A stretch of DNA of 40,588 nucleotides from Puniceibacterium confluentis (GCF_007923445.1 NZ_VOJI01000027.1:1-40588); one strand, 5' to 3'; positions 24,417-33,479 are shown, numbered from the stretch's first letter. Translations and numbers: made by a program. The notes: a model not told the origin generated them from the sequence alone.

Positions 24417-25631
24417 ATGTCCAGAATCAAAGTAGAGAACCCCATCGTGGAAATGGACGGGGACGAAATGACCCGGATCATCTGGGATTTCATAAAGCAG
24501 AAACTGATCCTGCCCTATCTCGACCTCGAACTGCTTTACTACGATCTGAGCATGGAAAGCCGCGATGCCACCGACGACCAGATCACCGTTGCCGCCGCGG
24601 AAAAGACCAAGGAGGTCGGCGTTGCGGTGAAATGTGCGACCATCACGCCGGACGAGGCGCGGGTCGAGGAATTCGGCCTGAAAAAGATGTGGCGCAGCCC
24701 CAACGGCACGATCCGCAACATTCTGGGCGGCGTCGTCTTCCGCGCACCGATCATCTGCAAGAACGTACCGCGTCTGGTTCCGGGCTGGACCCGACCCATC
24801 GTCATCGGGCGGCACGCCTTCGGCGACCAGTACCGCGCGACCGACATGAAGTTCCCCGGCCCCGGAACCCTGTCGATGAAATTTGTCGGTGACGATGGCA
24901 CGGTGATCGAAGAAGAAGTCTACAAGGCGCCCTCTTCCGGCGTTTACATGGGCATGTACAACCTTGACGACTCGATCACCGATTTCGCCCGGGCATCGTT
25001 GAACTATGGTCTCAGCCTGGGTTGGCCGGTGTATCTGTCGACCAAGAACACCATTCTCAAGCAGTATGACGGCCAGTTCATGCTGATTTTCCAGAAGGTG
25101 TTCGACGAAGAGTTTGCCGACAAGTTCAAGGCCGCCGGCATCACCTATGAGCACCGGCTGATTGATGACATGGTGGCCAGCGCGATGAAATGGTCGGGCG
25201 GGTTTGTCTGGGCCTGCAAGAACTACGACGGGGATGTGCAGTCGGATACCGTGGCGCAGGGGTTCGGATCACTCGGGTTGATGACCTCGCAGCTGATGAC
25301 CCCGGACGGCAGGATCGTCGAGTCCGAGGCAGCCCACGGCACCGTGACCCGCCACTATCGACAGCACCAGCGCGGCGAAGCGACCTCGACCAATTCCATT
25401 GCCTCGATCTATGCCTGGACCGGGGGACTGAAGCATCGCGCCAAGCTGGACGGCAACGACCAGCTCATGGCCTTTGCCACCACTCTGGAGACGGTGGTGG
25501 TTGATACCGTCGAATCCGGATTCATGACCAAGGATCTCGCGCTTCTGGTCGGACCGGATCAGGGCTGGCTGACCACCATGGGCTTTCTGGAAAAGGTGGA
25601 CGAGAACCTCAACAAGGCGCTCGCCCGGTAA
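24417..25631 (+). CDS. icd: NADP-dependent isocitrate dehydrogenase
   Basis: 404 residues. This TCA-cycle enzyme oxidatively decarboxylates isocitrate to 2-oxoglutarate with NADP. The sequence is of the dimeric eukaryote-like type II usual in alphaproteobacteria: [19 protein letters not shown] at the start, [27 protein letters not shown] (substrate serine region), [21 protein letters not shown] (metal-binding Asp residues) and [11 protein letters not shown] (NADP region). GGAAAGGG precedes the ATG. Directly after the stop a short hairpin (GGTCC-GATA-GGACC, 25637-25650) without a U-run might slow transcription. Confidence 0.97.
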   Translation: MSRIKVENPIVEMDGDEMTRIIWDFIKQKLILPYLDLELLYYDLSMESRDATDDQITVAAAEKTKEVGVAVKCATITPDEARVEEFGLKKMWRSPNGTIRNILGGVVFRAPIICKNVPRLVPGWTRPIVIGRHAFGDQYRATDMKFPGPGTLSMKFVGDDGTVIEEEVYKAPSSGVYMGMYNLDDSITDFARASLNYGLSLGWPVYLSTKNTILKQYDGQFMLIFQKVFDEEFADKFKAAGITYEHRLIDDMVASAMKWSGGFVWACKNYDGDVQSDTVAQGFGSLGLMTSQLMTPDGRIVESEAAHGTVTRHYRQHQRGEATSTNSIASIYAWTGGLKHRAKLDGNDQLMAFATTLETVVVDTVESGFMTKDLALLVGPDQGWLTTMGFLEKVDENLNKALAR

Positions 25632-25795
25632 ATCGCGGTCCGATAGGACCCTTCGGAACGGTCGCCGTCCCCGGCCAGTGTTCCGTGGCTTGCACGCGCA
25701 TTTTCAGGGCAATGTCCGGCGACGTGGACGAATCCGCCGGGGTGCCGTCGGGCCTGCCGTTGACAAGTCGCGAACAAGACGTGATTGGCACTCTC

Positions 25796-26416
25796 ATGAT
25801 GCTTCTCGACACCCCTCCGGCGGAAAGCCACACATTCGCCGAGGATGTGCATGGCATCCTCATCGGCACGACGCTTGTGGCGCTGGCCATCCAGTTCCTG
25901 CGCGCGTCAGAGCTGTTCACCGGACAGATCGCCGGTCTGTCGCTGATCCTCTCCTATCCGACAGGTTGGTCCTTCGGGGCGACGTTCTTTTTGCTGAACC
26001 TGCCGTTCTACTGGCTGGCCATCCGTCAACTGGGCTGGCGTTTCACAGTCAAGAATTTCTGTGCCGTCGCGCTGATGTCAACCATGGTCGACGGGCTGCC
26101 GTATGTCCTGAAGATCCAGCCCCTGCACCCGGCCATCGGCGCCAGCCTGTTCGGAATCCTGGCCGGCATCGGACTGCTGTCGCTGTTCCGCCACGGCGCC
26201 ACGCTGGGAGGTGTGGGCATTGTGGCGCTGTGGCTGCAGGACCGCAACGGTTTCAAGGCCGGTCATACCCAGCTTCTGTTCGATCTGGGGGTCTTTTCCA
26301 TCGCACTGTTGCTGTTTCCCTGGACCGTCGTGGCGTGGTCGCTGATGGGCGCCGTCATCCTGAACGGGATCGTCACGATCAACCATCGCCGGGATCGTTA
26401 TATCGCCCGGTCCTGA
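25796..26416 (+). CDS. YitT-family membrane protein
   Basis: About 206 residues with roughly five to six hydrophobic segments. HGILIGTTLVALAIQFLRAS, LFTGQIAGLSLILSYPTGWS (the G-x-x-G segment of the family) and FLLNLPFYWLAIRQLGW match YitT/DUF161 proteins, which are multi-pass membrane proteins of unknown function. The C-terminal DUF2179 domain of Bacillus YitT is absent. The frame is open back to a GTG at 25685 with an ATG at 25712, but homologous proteins begin shortly before the DVHG segment, so ATG 25796 is preferred. No start has a good Shine-Dalgarno, and the start remains uncertain. It converges with the glycosyltransferase gene, 6 bp apart. Confidence 0.78.
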   Translation: MMLLDTPPAESHTFAEDVHGILIGTTLVALAIQFLRASELFTGQIAGLSLILSYPTGWSFGATFFLLNLPFYWLAIRQLGWRFTVKNFCAVALMSTMVDGLPYVLKIQPLHPAIGASLFGILAGIGLLSLFRHGATLGGVGIVALWLQDRNGFKAGHTQLLFDLGVFSIALLLFPWTVVAWSLMGAVILNGIVTINHRRDRYIARS

Positions 26417-26422
26417 CGGCGG

Positions 26423-27289
26423 TCAGAGCGTAAGGAACCTGTCGCAAAGCCTTGTTCGGAAATCGAATTTCAGCGCCCGCGTCTTTACGATGCCCGATTT
26501 TTCCAGCCGGGCCGGATTGACCGACAGCCTGTCATACGCGCGGGCTTCGGCCTGCGGCCACGGAAGTTCCCTCTTGTCCGCGAACCGTGCCAGAAAGGCA
26601 CTGGCGTCTGCCGTTGCCGCGCTCCAGCCGCTGCCCGGCGCACCGGCGTCTCCGGACCGGCCCACTTGCTCCCGGATCAGGTTTGCATCGTAAAGCGCTG
26701 AAATATTGGCGTATTTCAGATGCGCCAGATAGACGCCGGGGGGCATCGCAAACGGGAACCCCTGCAACCGGCGCGGAGACACCCTGACCCCGTGCAACAT
26801 CAGATCCAGTGGCCGGCGAATGGCAAAAGCCTTGCTGTAATGACCGCTGAACGCCGCATGACGCCGGGCGGTGAAAACGGACCCCTCGTCGGTCTGCGGA
26901 TCTCCGGGTTGTTCGACCAGGTCAAAGCCCAGAGCTGTCAACACCGGCGCACCGGCATGCGCCGCGATGGCATCCGCCAGGGACTCGTAGCGGTGCGGAT
27001 CGTGGCAGATCAACTCGTCGGCATCGGTGCGGATGACCCAGTCATAGGATTGCAGCAGCCCGGCCTGAAACGCGTTCAGCGCCGCACCGCGCCGCCTGTC
27101 AAAGTGGTCGAACCCGTCGCGCGGAACGGTGATCACGCTGGCACCGGGGCAGATTTCACCGATGCGCGGGTCGGCGCCATGCGCGACGACAAACAGGTTC
27201 TCGACGCCCACCTGACGGCCGTGGTGGCGATACCACTGCGACAGCGCCCAGTAATCCTTGTAAACCATGGTCAGCGCGCAGATTTTCAT
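26423..27289 (-). CDS. Glycosyltransferase family 2-like protein
   Basis: 288 residues. The N-terminus (MKICALTMVYKDYWALSQWYRHHGRQ) and the segment SYDWVIRTDADELICHDPH with a DxD-type metal-binding motif (TDADE) fit the GT-A fold of the glycosyl-transferase-2-like proteins common in Rhodobacterales. It probably transfers a sugar from a nucleotide donor; acceptor and product are unknown. ATG 27289 is chosen: AGGA lies upstream and the fold starts directly. The frame to 27388 has no support. It is the last gene of a leftward run with the SHOCT and ArsC-like genes. Confidence 0.8.
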   Translation of the reverse strand: MKICALTMVYKDYWALSQWYRHHGRQVGVENLFVVAHGADPRIGEICPGASVITVPRDGFDHFDRRRGAALNAFQAGLLQSYDWVIRTDADELICHDPHRYESLADAIAAHAGAPVLTALGFDLVEQPGDPQTDEGSVFTARRHAAFSGHYSKAFAIRRPLDLMLHGVRVSPRRLQGFPFAMPPGVYLAHLKYANISALYDANLIREQVGRSGDAGAPGSGWSAATADASAFLARFADKRELPWPQAEARAYDRLSVNPARLEKSGIVKTRALKFDFRTRLCDRFLTL

Positions 27290-27471
27290 GCAGCGGTCCT
27301 TCCTCACGACTGGATAGAACCCGCCTGCGCCCCGGGCAAGAGCCGGGCCCGCAGCCGAGGCGACAGTCCGCATTGACCCATCGGACACGTCAGTTTGCTG
27401 TGGCTTGGGCCAGACTCCGGGCCCTGCCGGGTCAGAGGGATCAGCCCAGGTGTCTGGCGCGGAGCGTGTAC

Positions 27472-28296
27472 TCAGAGGCGCCCCAGCAGCTCGGCCTTTT
27501 TGGCTTCAAATTCCTCCTGGCTCAGAATGTCCCGGGAATACAGATCTGCCAGCCGCTCGATACGGGCAAATATCTGCTCGTCGCTGACCTCGGGCACCGC
27601 GATCACCGGAGTCGGCATCGGATCCCGGGTCGCCGATGGTCCATCCGTGGCGCTTGGCTCGGGCGTCCTGTTGGCCGGGGTTGGTTCCGCAGGCGCGGTC
27701 TGTGCCGCCTCGACTGGATCCGCATCCGAAACCACCCGCAGGTCGGAAACCTGCACCTGCCCGTGCTGGCTGGTAAAGCTCAGGCTCTGGCCGCCACTTT
27801 GTGCCTGTGCAAAGCCGCTGATCTGGTGGTCGGCAGTATCGTACACGGTGATGCGCCCGGCGATGTCGATGGCAAGGCGCCGCTTGTCCGGGAAACAGGC
27901 ATATCGCATGTTGTTCTGCGCCCCCTGCGAGCTGGGTTGGCCCAGCTCGGCGGGCCAGCCGCCCGACCCCTGCGTGCCACGCCCTGCTCCGGACGTCTGG
28001 GACGGCGACATCACGGGCATCTCGAACACCGTCTGGTTGCTGACAATGCCTGACAGCTCCGTGCACAGGCTGTCGACGCGGGCTTTCAGCGACGTGTTGA
28101 ACATATCGCCGATCATGGTCATGCCGCCCTGCGACCACTGCCCCATGCCGCCCAGTTCAGGGTGGTTGAACTGGGCCTGCGTCCCCTGTCCGGACCAGAC
28201 CGCCCGCAGCAGATGCGCCACGGCATCCGTGCCGATGCCATGCCGCTCGGCCACCTCGGCCACGATCTGTTTGCCGTCTTCGCTCAACTCTCTCAT
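27472..28296 (-). CDS. SHOCT-domain protein
   Basis: 274 residues. The N-terminal part (to about 165) is of unknown type: RELSEDGKQIVAEVAERHGI, then FNHPELGGMGQWSQGGMTM (Gly/Met-rich), LKARVDSLCTELSG and a beta-rich stretch. A Pro/Ala/Thr-rich linker (about 195-235) leads to a C-terminal SHOCT domain (residues about 240-274): IERLADLYSRDILSQEEFEA with KKAELLGRL. SHOCT is a short helical domain often at the C-terminus, thought to aid oligomerisation. No signal peptide or membrane segment is seen. Function unknown. Confidence 0.8.
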   Translation of the reverse strand: MRELSEDGKQIVAEVAERHGIGTDAVAHLLRAVWSGQGTQAQFNHPELGGMGQWSQGGMTMIGDMFNTSLKARVDSLCTELSGIVSNQTVFEMPVMSPSQTSGAGRGTQGSGGWPAELGQPSSQGAQNNMRYACFPDKRRLAIDIAGRITVYDTADHQISGFAQAQSGGQSLSFTSQHGQVQVSDLRVVSDADPVEAAQTAPAEPTPANRTPEPSATDGPSATRDPMPTPVIAVPEVSDEQIFARIERLADLYSRDILSQEEFEAKKAELLGRL

Positions 28297-28456
28297 CTGC
28301 CAGTCTCCGCATCCCCATCCGGTGTGCCGCCGGACACCCCGTGCTGCAAGTTATTCCGGGCCTTTATGCGCCTGGTGCCCCCATTTGCGCACCCGAAGCG
28401 GCTCGGGCATGTCCGTCAGATCCAACCGCCGGGCAACAGGTTCGTTCCCGATGGCC

Positions 28457-28786
28457 TCAGCCGTTCAGCAAGGCATCCTGTACCGAGGGGTTCCACCCCA
28501 GATACAGCGCTCCTTCGGAGCGGATCACCGGGCGCGTCATCACCTTGGGCTGCGCCGCGATCTGTTCTTCGGCGTCGGAGTGTTTCAGCCAGTTGCTCAG
28601 GCCGCGCCAGTCGTTTGTAGTCTTGTCGACAAGCCGGTCGCCGAATTCGGCAATCAGTTCGGTCAGTTCCCCGACGCTCAGGGGCTCGGCCCGGACATCG
28701 CGGAAGGTGACCCCCTTGCCTGCCTCCTCCAGCGCCCTGCGGGCTTTCTGGCAGACGGCACAGGTGCTCAGCCCATAGATTATCAT
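28457..28786 (-). CDS. ArsC/Spx-family thioredoxin-fold protein
   Basis: 109 residues. YGLSTCAVCQKARRALEEAG (Cys9 and Cys12, a CxxC active site) and the C-terminal RPVIRSEGALYLGWNP fit the ArsC family (YffB/Spx-like). True glutaredoxin-linked arsenate reductases have Cys12 with basic residues around; the CxxC here suggests a general reductase or YffB-like role, and no ars genes are near. ATG 28786 is chosen because the fold starts there; the upstream in-frame extension to 28843 lacks support. It is divergent from the MYG1-like gene with about 200 bp between. Confidence 0.85.
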   Translation of the reverse strand: MIIYGLSTCAVCQKARRALEEAGKGVTFRDVRAEPLSVGELTELIAEFGDRLVDKTTNDWRGLSNWLKHSDAEEQIAAQPKVMTRPVIRSEGALYLGWNPSVQDALLNG

Positions 28787-28983
28787 GCGCGATCTCCCTT
28801 GGCGCTGCTGCACCACCATTCGCGATGTTCGGTCGATCTGCAAGCCCGGCAGAGACTGCCGATCCCGGCGGAAATTTCTTCAAGGATCTGAAACCTGCAA
28901 GTAAACAGCGGTTGATCTTTGGTGGCTCGATCCGCTATTTGCTGCCGACTGACCGCAATCCTGGCCTTCAAGGTGCACTCCGT

Positions 28984-29925
28984 ATGACCCCCAGCTACCT
29001 CGTGACCCATTCCGGGGGCTTTCATGCCGACGAACTATTGTCGAGCGTTGTCCTGACGCGTCTGTTTCCTCAGGCGGAACTGCGGCGCAGCCGCGCGCCG
29101 GAATGGATCACCCCCGGCGTCGACCGCATCATCTACGATGTGGGTGGACTCTATGATCCGGCGTTGCAGATCTTTGACCACCACCAGCGCGATGCGCCGA
29201 TGCGTGCCGACGGCAATCCTTACAGCTCTTTCGGGTTGATCTGGAAACACTTCGGCCATGAATACCTGCGCGCGCTGAGTGTGCCCGAGGCCAACCTGGA
29301 CAGTGTCCACGCCAATTTCGATGCCAAATTCGTGTTGCTGATCGACCAGCTGGACAATGGCGCGCTCGACCCCTCTGTTGCCGGACCGCTGGCAGGCATG
29401 ACCCTGCCCGGTCTGCTGGAAACGCTGAAACCCGTGTTTGACGACACCGATCCCCAGTCAGAGATGCGGGCCTTTCACAAGGCGCGCGAGATTGCCCAGA
29501 GCTTTGTCGAAGCGCGGATCGCGCGCAGCGCCGCCAAGCTGCGGGCCGAGGATATCGTGGCGCAGTCGATCCGCGCCGCAGGTAGCAGCCGGATTCTCGA
29601 ACTGCCGATGGGGATGCCGTTCCGCCCTGGCGTGATCAAGGCCGGGGCCGACCATCTGCTGTTTGTGGTCAATCCGCGTGGCGAGGACTGGTCCTTGGGC
29701 GGCATTCGCCTGTTCGACGAAGGGTTCGAACTGCGCGCCGACCTGCCGCTGGCCTGGGCCGGACTGACCGGCGCCGAGCTTGAGGCCGCCTCCGGGGTCA
29801 CCGGCGCCAGCTTTTGCCACAACGGCCGGTTCATTGCCGTCGCGAAAACCCGCGACGCCATTCTGGAAATGGCGCGGATCGCAGTCAGGGAAGCCGAAGA
29901 GGCTCTGGCCGCCACCGCCCACTGA
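28984..29925 (+). CDS. MYG1-family (DHH-like) metal-dependent hydrolase
   Basis: 313 residues. The MYG1/UPF0160 family is related to DHH phosphoesterases; eukaryotic MYG1 is described as a 3'-5' RNA exonuclease. It shows THSGGFHADELLSSVVL (His/Asp metal ligands, residues about 8-24), IIYDVGG, IFDHHQRD (DHH-like), YSSFGLIWKHFG and LLIDQLDNGA. The C-terminal part has WSLGGIRLFD and FCHNGRFIAVAKTRDA. ATG 28984 is preceded by AAGGTG; the frame opens further upstream but starts elsewhere lack support. The substrate in bacteria is unknown. Confidence 0.9.
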   Translation: MTPSYLVTHSGGFHADELLSSVVLTRLFPQAELRRSRAPEWITPGVDRIIYDVGGLYDPALQIFDHHQRDAPMRADGNPYSSFGLIWKHFGHEYLRALSVPEANLDSVHANFDAKFVLLIDQLDNGALDPSVAGPLAGMTLPGLLETLKPVFDDTDPQSEMRAFHKAREIAQSFVEARIARSAAKLRAEDIVAQSIRAAGSSRILELPMGMPFRPGVIKAGADHLLFVVNPRGEDWSLGGIRLFDEGFELRADLPLAWAGLTGAELEAASGVTGASFCHNGRFIAVAKTRDAILEMARIAVREAEEALAATAH

Positions 29926-30067
29926 CACCCGCCAACAGGCTGTTCGCCAGTTGGAATGGAGTTTGTGACGCCATTTTTCGCGGCACCATCATCAAAGTGA
30001 CTTTGCGTCAGTTTTCTCTGTTGAAAGACCTTGCAATGCCGCGCCCGATCTGAGATCGGTGGCGCCA

Positions 30068-30160
30068 CCACAGGGGTGCCGCGTAGAGCCGCGGCTGAGA
30101 TGCGGGCGTCATGCCTTCGGACCCTCAAAGCTGATCTGGATAATGCCAGCGTAGCAAGGA
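30068..30160 (+). promoter_or_regulatory. TPP riboswitch (THI element)
   Basis: The conserved aptamer parts occur in order: CAGGGGTGCC (30071-30080), GGCTGAGA (30093-30100), ACCCT (30121-30125), CTGATCTGGATAATGCCAGC (30131-30150) and GTAGCAAGGA. These are the T-loop/pyrimidine-binding and pyrophosphate-binding motifs of the thiamin pyrophosphate aptamer. The Shine-Dalgarno AAGGAGG (30156-30162) starts at the 3' edge of the aptamer, 6 bases before the ATG, so TPP binding probably blocks ribosome access rather than relying on a separate terminator hairpin, which I do not see. Confidence 0.95.
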
Positions 30161-30168
30161 GGACAGTC

Positions 30169-30777
30169 ATGTTCGCAGGCGCACAAGTTTCCCTTTACCC
30201 GATGACCGATGGCTTCGTGGATGTCATTCTTGCGTCGTTGTCCGCACTCGACCCGTGGCGCGACCGGTTGCGGATAGAAACCGATGACATCTCGACCCTG
30301 GTGGTCGGACCACCAGAAGTACTGTTTCCGGCCCTGCGCGATCTCTACGCCGCCGCCGCCAGTACAGGCCAGCATGTGGTTCTGCGCGCCACGCTGTCGC
30401 GCGGCTGTCCGGGCGAGCCCGACGATCCGATCTGCCAGACCGCGGCGCTTGCCAATCCTTCCGAACCGCTGGAGCAGCGACAGAAGTCCGCGCTCGCAGC
30501 TTTGGCACGGGCGACAGATACTGGCGAACAGGCCGCCGCGCAGTTTTCGCTTTATGTGATGGGTGCGGGCGACCACATGGAAGAGATCATGGGCTGCATC
30601 GCCTTTCTCAAGGACAGCGGCACGTTCGACCGCTCCAAGAACTTCTGCACCCGGCTGCACGGCGACGCCGGACCGGTCTTTGCCACCCTGGAGCAGGCCT
30701 TCTGCCAGTTTGGCCCGCCGCAGGGCCATGTCACCATAGATCTGACGGTTTCCGCCAACAGCCCGACCAAGCGCTGA
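30169..30777 (+). CDS. YkoF-like thiamin/HMP-binding protein
   Basis: 202 residues with two tandem YkoF-type ferredoxin-like repeats: one of QVSLYPM and FVDVILASLSAL to about residue 85, the other of AAQFSLYVMG and HMEEIMGCIAFLKDSG with FCTRLHGDAGPVF (about 120-195). YkoF binds thiamin and is thought to bind its HMP moiety. In Bacillus it belongs to the ykoFEDC system; here it stands between a TPP riboswitch and a ThiXZY-like ABC operon. ATG 30169 is fixed by the strong Shine-Dalgarno AAGGAGG. No signal peptide is visible, so it is probably cytoplasmic. A 4-bp gap precedes the permease gene. Confidence 0.88.
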   Translation: MFAGAQVSLYPMTDGFVDVILASLSALDPWRDRLRIETDDISTLVVGPPEVLFPALRDLYAAAASTGQHVVLRATLSRGCPGEPDDPICQTAALANPSEPLEQRQKSALAALARATDTGEQAAAQFSLYVMGAGDHMEEIMGCIAFLKDSGTFDRSKNFCTRLHGDAGPVFATLEQAFCQFGPPQGHVTIDLTVSANSPTKR

Positions 30778-30781
30778 TCCG

Positions 30782-31570
30782 ATGCAGCGCCCCGTGCCCC
30801 GCCGTATCGGCGGAGGTCTGTCCACAGGTGTGCCTGCCGTCCTGAGTGTCGCCGCCGCCGTCGCCCTGTGGGAGGTCTATGTCCGTCTGTCCGGGATTTC
30901 CCATCTCGTGCTGCCCGCGCCGTCGCGGGTGATCGAGCAGATCTTTCTCAATCGCGCCCTGCTGTGGGACAACACCCTGCCCACGGTGGTGGCGACCCTG
31001 TCGGGCTTTGCCCTGTCCGTCTGCGTGGCCTTTGCGTTCTCGGTCCTGCTGGATTTCATGCCGCGCCTGCGCCGGGCGCTGTTTCCGATATTCGTGGTCA
31101 GTCAGACACTGCCGCTGGTGGCGATCGCGCCGCTGGTCGTGCTGTGGTTCGGTTTTGACCTCACGCCCAAGGTGCTGCTGGTGGCGCTGGTCACCTTTTT
31201 TCCGATGCTGGTCGCACTGGTTGACGGCTACGATTCCACCGATCCGGAAATCACCGCATTGCTGCGCTCGATGGGCGCGTCAAAGGTCACGGTGTTTCGC
31301 TGCGCCCGCCTGCCCTCGGCCATGCCGTACTACTTTGCCGGACTGCGGATCGCGATCACCTATGCCGTCGTCGCCGCAATCTTTGCCGAATATGTCGGCG
31401 CCCGCGCCGGACTCGGCATCGTGATCCTGAACGCCAAGAACAGTTTCCGCCCCGATCTCGTCCTTGCCGCTGTGGTCATCAGCTCGACCCTGACGCTGGT
31501 GCTGTTTGCCGTCACCGCGCTGCTTCAGCGGGTGATGCTGCGCTGGCGCACCTACGGAGACGAACGATGA
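30782..31570 (+). CDS. thiX: ABC transporter permease for thiamin precursor (ThiX-like)
   Basis: 262 residues with about six membrane helices. The EAA loop that contacts the ATPase lies in LLRSMGASKVTVFRCARLPS (about 160-180), followed by FAGLRIAITYAVVAAIFAEY. The family is SsuC/ThiX-type. The stop overlaps the ATPase start as ATGA, and the 5' gene is YkoF-like, so the four genes form one riboswitch-controlled message. The substrate is inferred from the riboswitch and the NMT1/THI5-type binding protein as a pyrimidine precursor of thiamin (HMP or N-formylaminopyrimidine). Confidence 0.9.
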   Translation: MQRPVPRRIGGGLSTGVPAVLSVAAAVALWEVYVRLSGISHLVLPAPSRVIEQIFLNRALLWDNTLPTVVATLSGFALSVCVAFAFSVLLDFMPRLRRALFPIFVVSQTLPLVAIAPLVVLWFGFDLTPKVLLVALVTFFPMLVALVDGYDSTDPEITALLRSMGASKVTVFRCARLPSAMPYYFAGLRIAITYAVVAAIFAEYVGARAGLGIVILNAKNSFRPDLVLAAVVISSTLTLVLFAVTALLQRVMLRWRTYGDER

Positions 31571-32322
31571 CGCTGCTGTCGCTGCAGGGTGTGGCTGTAT
31601 CGCTGGGCGGAGAGCCGGTGCTGGAGGATGTCGCGCTGCGCGTGGCACCGGGGGAATTCGTCTCGGTCCTCGGACCCTCCGGGGCAGGAAAATCCACCAT
31701 TTTCAGGCTCCTGACCGGTTCTCTTAAACCGGACCGGGGCGCGATCATGGTTTCGGGGGCACCGCTGGACCCCGCCAGTCACGGGTTTGCCTTCATGCCG
31801 CAACAGGATGCGCTGATGCCGTGGCGGCGCATTCTCGACAACCTCACTCTCGGGCTCGAGGTACAGGGCATGAGCCGCAAGGCGGCCCGTGCCCGGGTGA
31901 CGCCGCACCTTTCGGAGTTCGGCCTGAACGGGTTTGAACAGCATTACCCGGCCCAGCTTTCGGGTGGCATGCGCCAGCGGGCGGCGCTGTTGCGGACCGT
32001 GGTGCAGAACCGCCCCATGCAGCTTCTGGACGAACCGTTCGGCGCGCTGGATGCCCTGACACGCATGCAGATGCAGGCCTGGTTCGAGACGCGCTGGCGG
32101 GTCGCGCGCTGGACGACCCTGCTGATCACCCATGACGTGCGCGAAGCGGTGGCCCTCTCCGACCGGATCTATGTCCTGTCGCGCCGTCCCGCCCGCGTGA
32201 TCGCCGAAGTGGCCGTGCCGCTGCCGCGTCCGCGCAGCGGCCGCCCTCTCACCGCCGCAGCCCACGCGCTCGAAGCGCAACTGCTCGGCATCCTTCTGAC
32301 CCAAACCGAGGAACCCTCATGA
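31567..32322 (+). CDS. thiZ: ABC transporter ATPase for thiamin precursor (ThiZ-like)
   Basis: 251 residues. Walker A GPSGAGKST (about 37-45), Q-loop FMPQQDALMPW, signature LSGGMRQRAALLRT, Walker B LLDEPFGALD and H-loop LITHDVREA are all present. It powers import by the adjacent permease. It starts 4 bp inside the permease gene and ends 4 bp inside the binding-protein gene (both ATGA), the sign of tight translational coupling and fixed stoichiometry. Confidence 0.93.
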   Translation: MTLLSLQGVAVSLGGEPVLEDVALRVAPGEFVSVLGPSGAGKSTIFRLLTGSLKPDRGAIMVSGAPLDPASHGFAFMPQQDALMPWRRILDNLTLGLEVQGMSRKAARARVTPHLSEFGLNGFEQHYPAQLSGGMRQRAALLRTVVQNRPMQLLDEPFGALDALTRMQMQAWFETRWRVARWTTLLITHDVREAVALSDRIYVLSRRPARVIAEVAVPLPRPRSGRPLTAAAHALEAQLLGILLTQTEEPS

Positions 32323-33302
32323 AACACCTGACAACCTTGACCTTCTTGCTGATGGCCCTGCCGGCATATGCGCAGGACTCCCTGAGCGTCGCGCTTGACT
32401 GGACGCCCAATACCAACCACGTCGGCCTGTACGTCGCGCAATCCAAGGGCTGGTTTGCCGAGGCCGGGCTTGACGTGGACATCCTGCCTTATACCGACAC
32501 ATCCTCCGGCACGCTGGTTGCCTCGGGTGTGGCGGAATTCGGCATCCTCAGCGCGGTCGGCTTTCACAGCCAGCGCGCGGCGGGGGCGGACACCACCGTT
32601 GTCATGGCGGTCGTTCAGCACGAAACCGGGCGGCTGGTGTTCAACGGCGAACGCTCCGACATTCAGCGCCCGGCCGATCTTGACGGGAAGACCTACGCCG
32701 GATTCGGCAGCGCCTGGGAAAACGCGCTGATTTCGTCGATCATCCGCACCGACGGTGGCAGCGGCACCTTCGATACCGTGACCCTCGGCACATCGGCCTA
32801 TGAGGCGCTGGCCAACGGCAGCGTCGATTTCACCCTGGAAGTCAGTACCTGGGAGGGCGTGAACTCCGTCCTGTTGAACCGTCCGCAGCGCGCGTTCCGC
32901 TATGCCGACTACGGTGTGCCCGATCAGCAGACCACCTTTCTGGGCGCAAACAGCACCTGGCTTGCCGCCAACCCCGATACCGCCCGCGCCTTTGTTCAGG
33001 CGGCGCAGCGCGGCTACCAATTCGCGGCGGAAAACCCGCAGGCAGCCGCAGACATCCTGATCGGGGAAACGTCGGGCATGCTGAGCAATCCCGACCTTGT
33101 ACATGCCTCGATGCAGGCGCTGGTGGATGGCGGCTATCTGCGGGACGCCGACGAACCCGTCGGGCTGGTGGACGCCGCCATGTTCGATCAGATCACCGAT
33201 TTTCTGTTCGACGCCGGAATCCTGCGCGGCGAAGATGGCCGGGTGCCCGAGGCAAAACCGGATGTCACCGGCTGGTTCAGCAACGACTATCTGTCCCGTT
33301 GA
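32319..33302 (+). CDS. thiY: NMT1/THI5-type substrate-binding protein (ThiY-like)
   Basis: 327 residues. A short signal peptide (MKHLTTLTFLLMALPAYAQD, cut near residue 18) is followed by LDWTPNTNHVGLYVAQSKGW, the hallmark of NMT1/THI5-like proteins such as ThiY, which binds N-formyl-4-amino-5-aminomethyl-2-methylpyrimidine. LVASGVAEFGILSA, DLDGKTYAGFGSAWE and VDFTLEVSTWEGVNSVLLN are further family segments. It is the last gene of the riboswitch operon. The downstream gap contains a short GC-rich tandem repeat and the nrdJ terminator. Confidence 0.92.
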   Translation: MKHLTTLTFLLMALPAYAQDSLSVALDWTPNTNHVGLYVAQSKGWFAEAGLDVDILPYTDTSSGTLVASGVAEFGILSAVGFHSQRAAGADTTVVMAVVQHETGRLVFNGERSDIQRPADLDGKTYAGFGSAWENALISSIIRTDGGSGTFDTVTLGTSAYEALANGSVDFTLEVSTWEGVNSVLLNRPQRAFRYADYGVPDQQTTFLGANSTWLAANPDTARAFVQAAQRGYQFAAENPQAAADILIGETSGMLSNPDLVHASMQALVDGGYLRDADEPVGLVDAAMFDQITDFLFDAGILRGEDGRVPEAKPDVTGWFSNDYLSR

Positions 33303-33339
33303 TCGGCGGCCGCCATCCGGCAGGGCCGCACCTCAGCGC

Positions 33340-33385
33340 GCCGGGCCGGATGGCGACGGCGGGCCGGATGGCGGCGGCGGGCCGG
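33340..33385. repeat. Short tandem repeat in intergenic gap
   Basis: Two 18-bp units, GCCGGGCCGGATGGCGAC and GGCGGGCCGGATGGCGGC, and a partial third, between thiY and the nrdJ terminator. Non-coding, no known function. Confidence 0.7.
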
Positions 33386-33402
33386 TGAACGAAAGCGGAC
33401 GA

Positions 33403-33438
33403 TAAAAAATGCCCGGGGCTGGTTTCCCGCCCCGGGGC
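33403..33438 (-). terminator. Rho-independent terminator of nrdJ
   Basis: On the - strand CCCGGGGC (33436-33429), loop GGGAAACCA and GCCCCGGG (33419-33412) are followed by CA and six T residues (33409-33404). It lies about 40 bp after the nrdJ stop. Confidence 0.85.
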
Positions 33439-33479
33439 TGCACTGAAGACGTCTGGAGAACCTCTTCAATTCGTTGGGT

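Noticed and set aside
25685-25795. N-terminal extension of the YitT-like protein
   Set aside because: Begins with GTG without a Shine-Dalgarno, inside the region after icd; family members start near the DVHG segment. Kept only as an alternative start.
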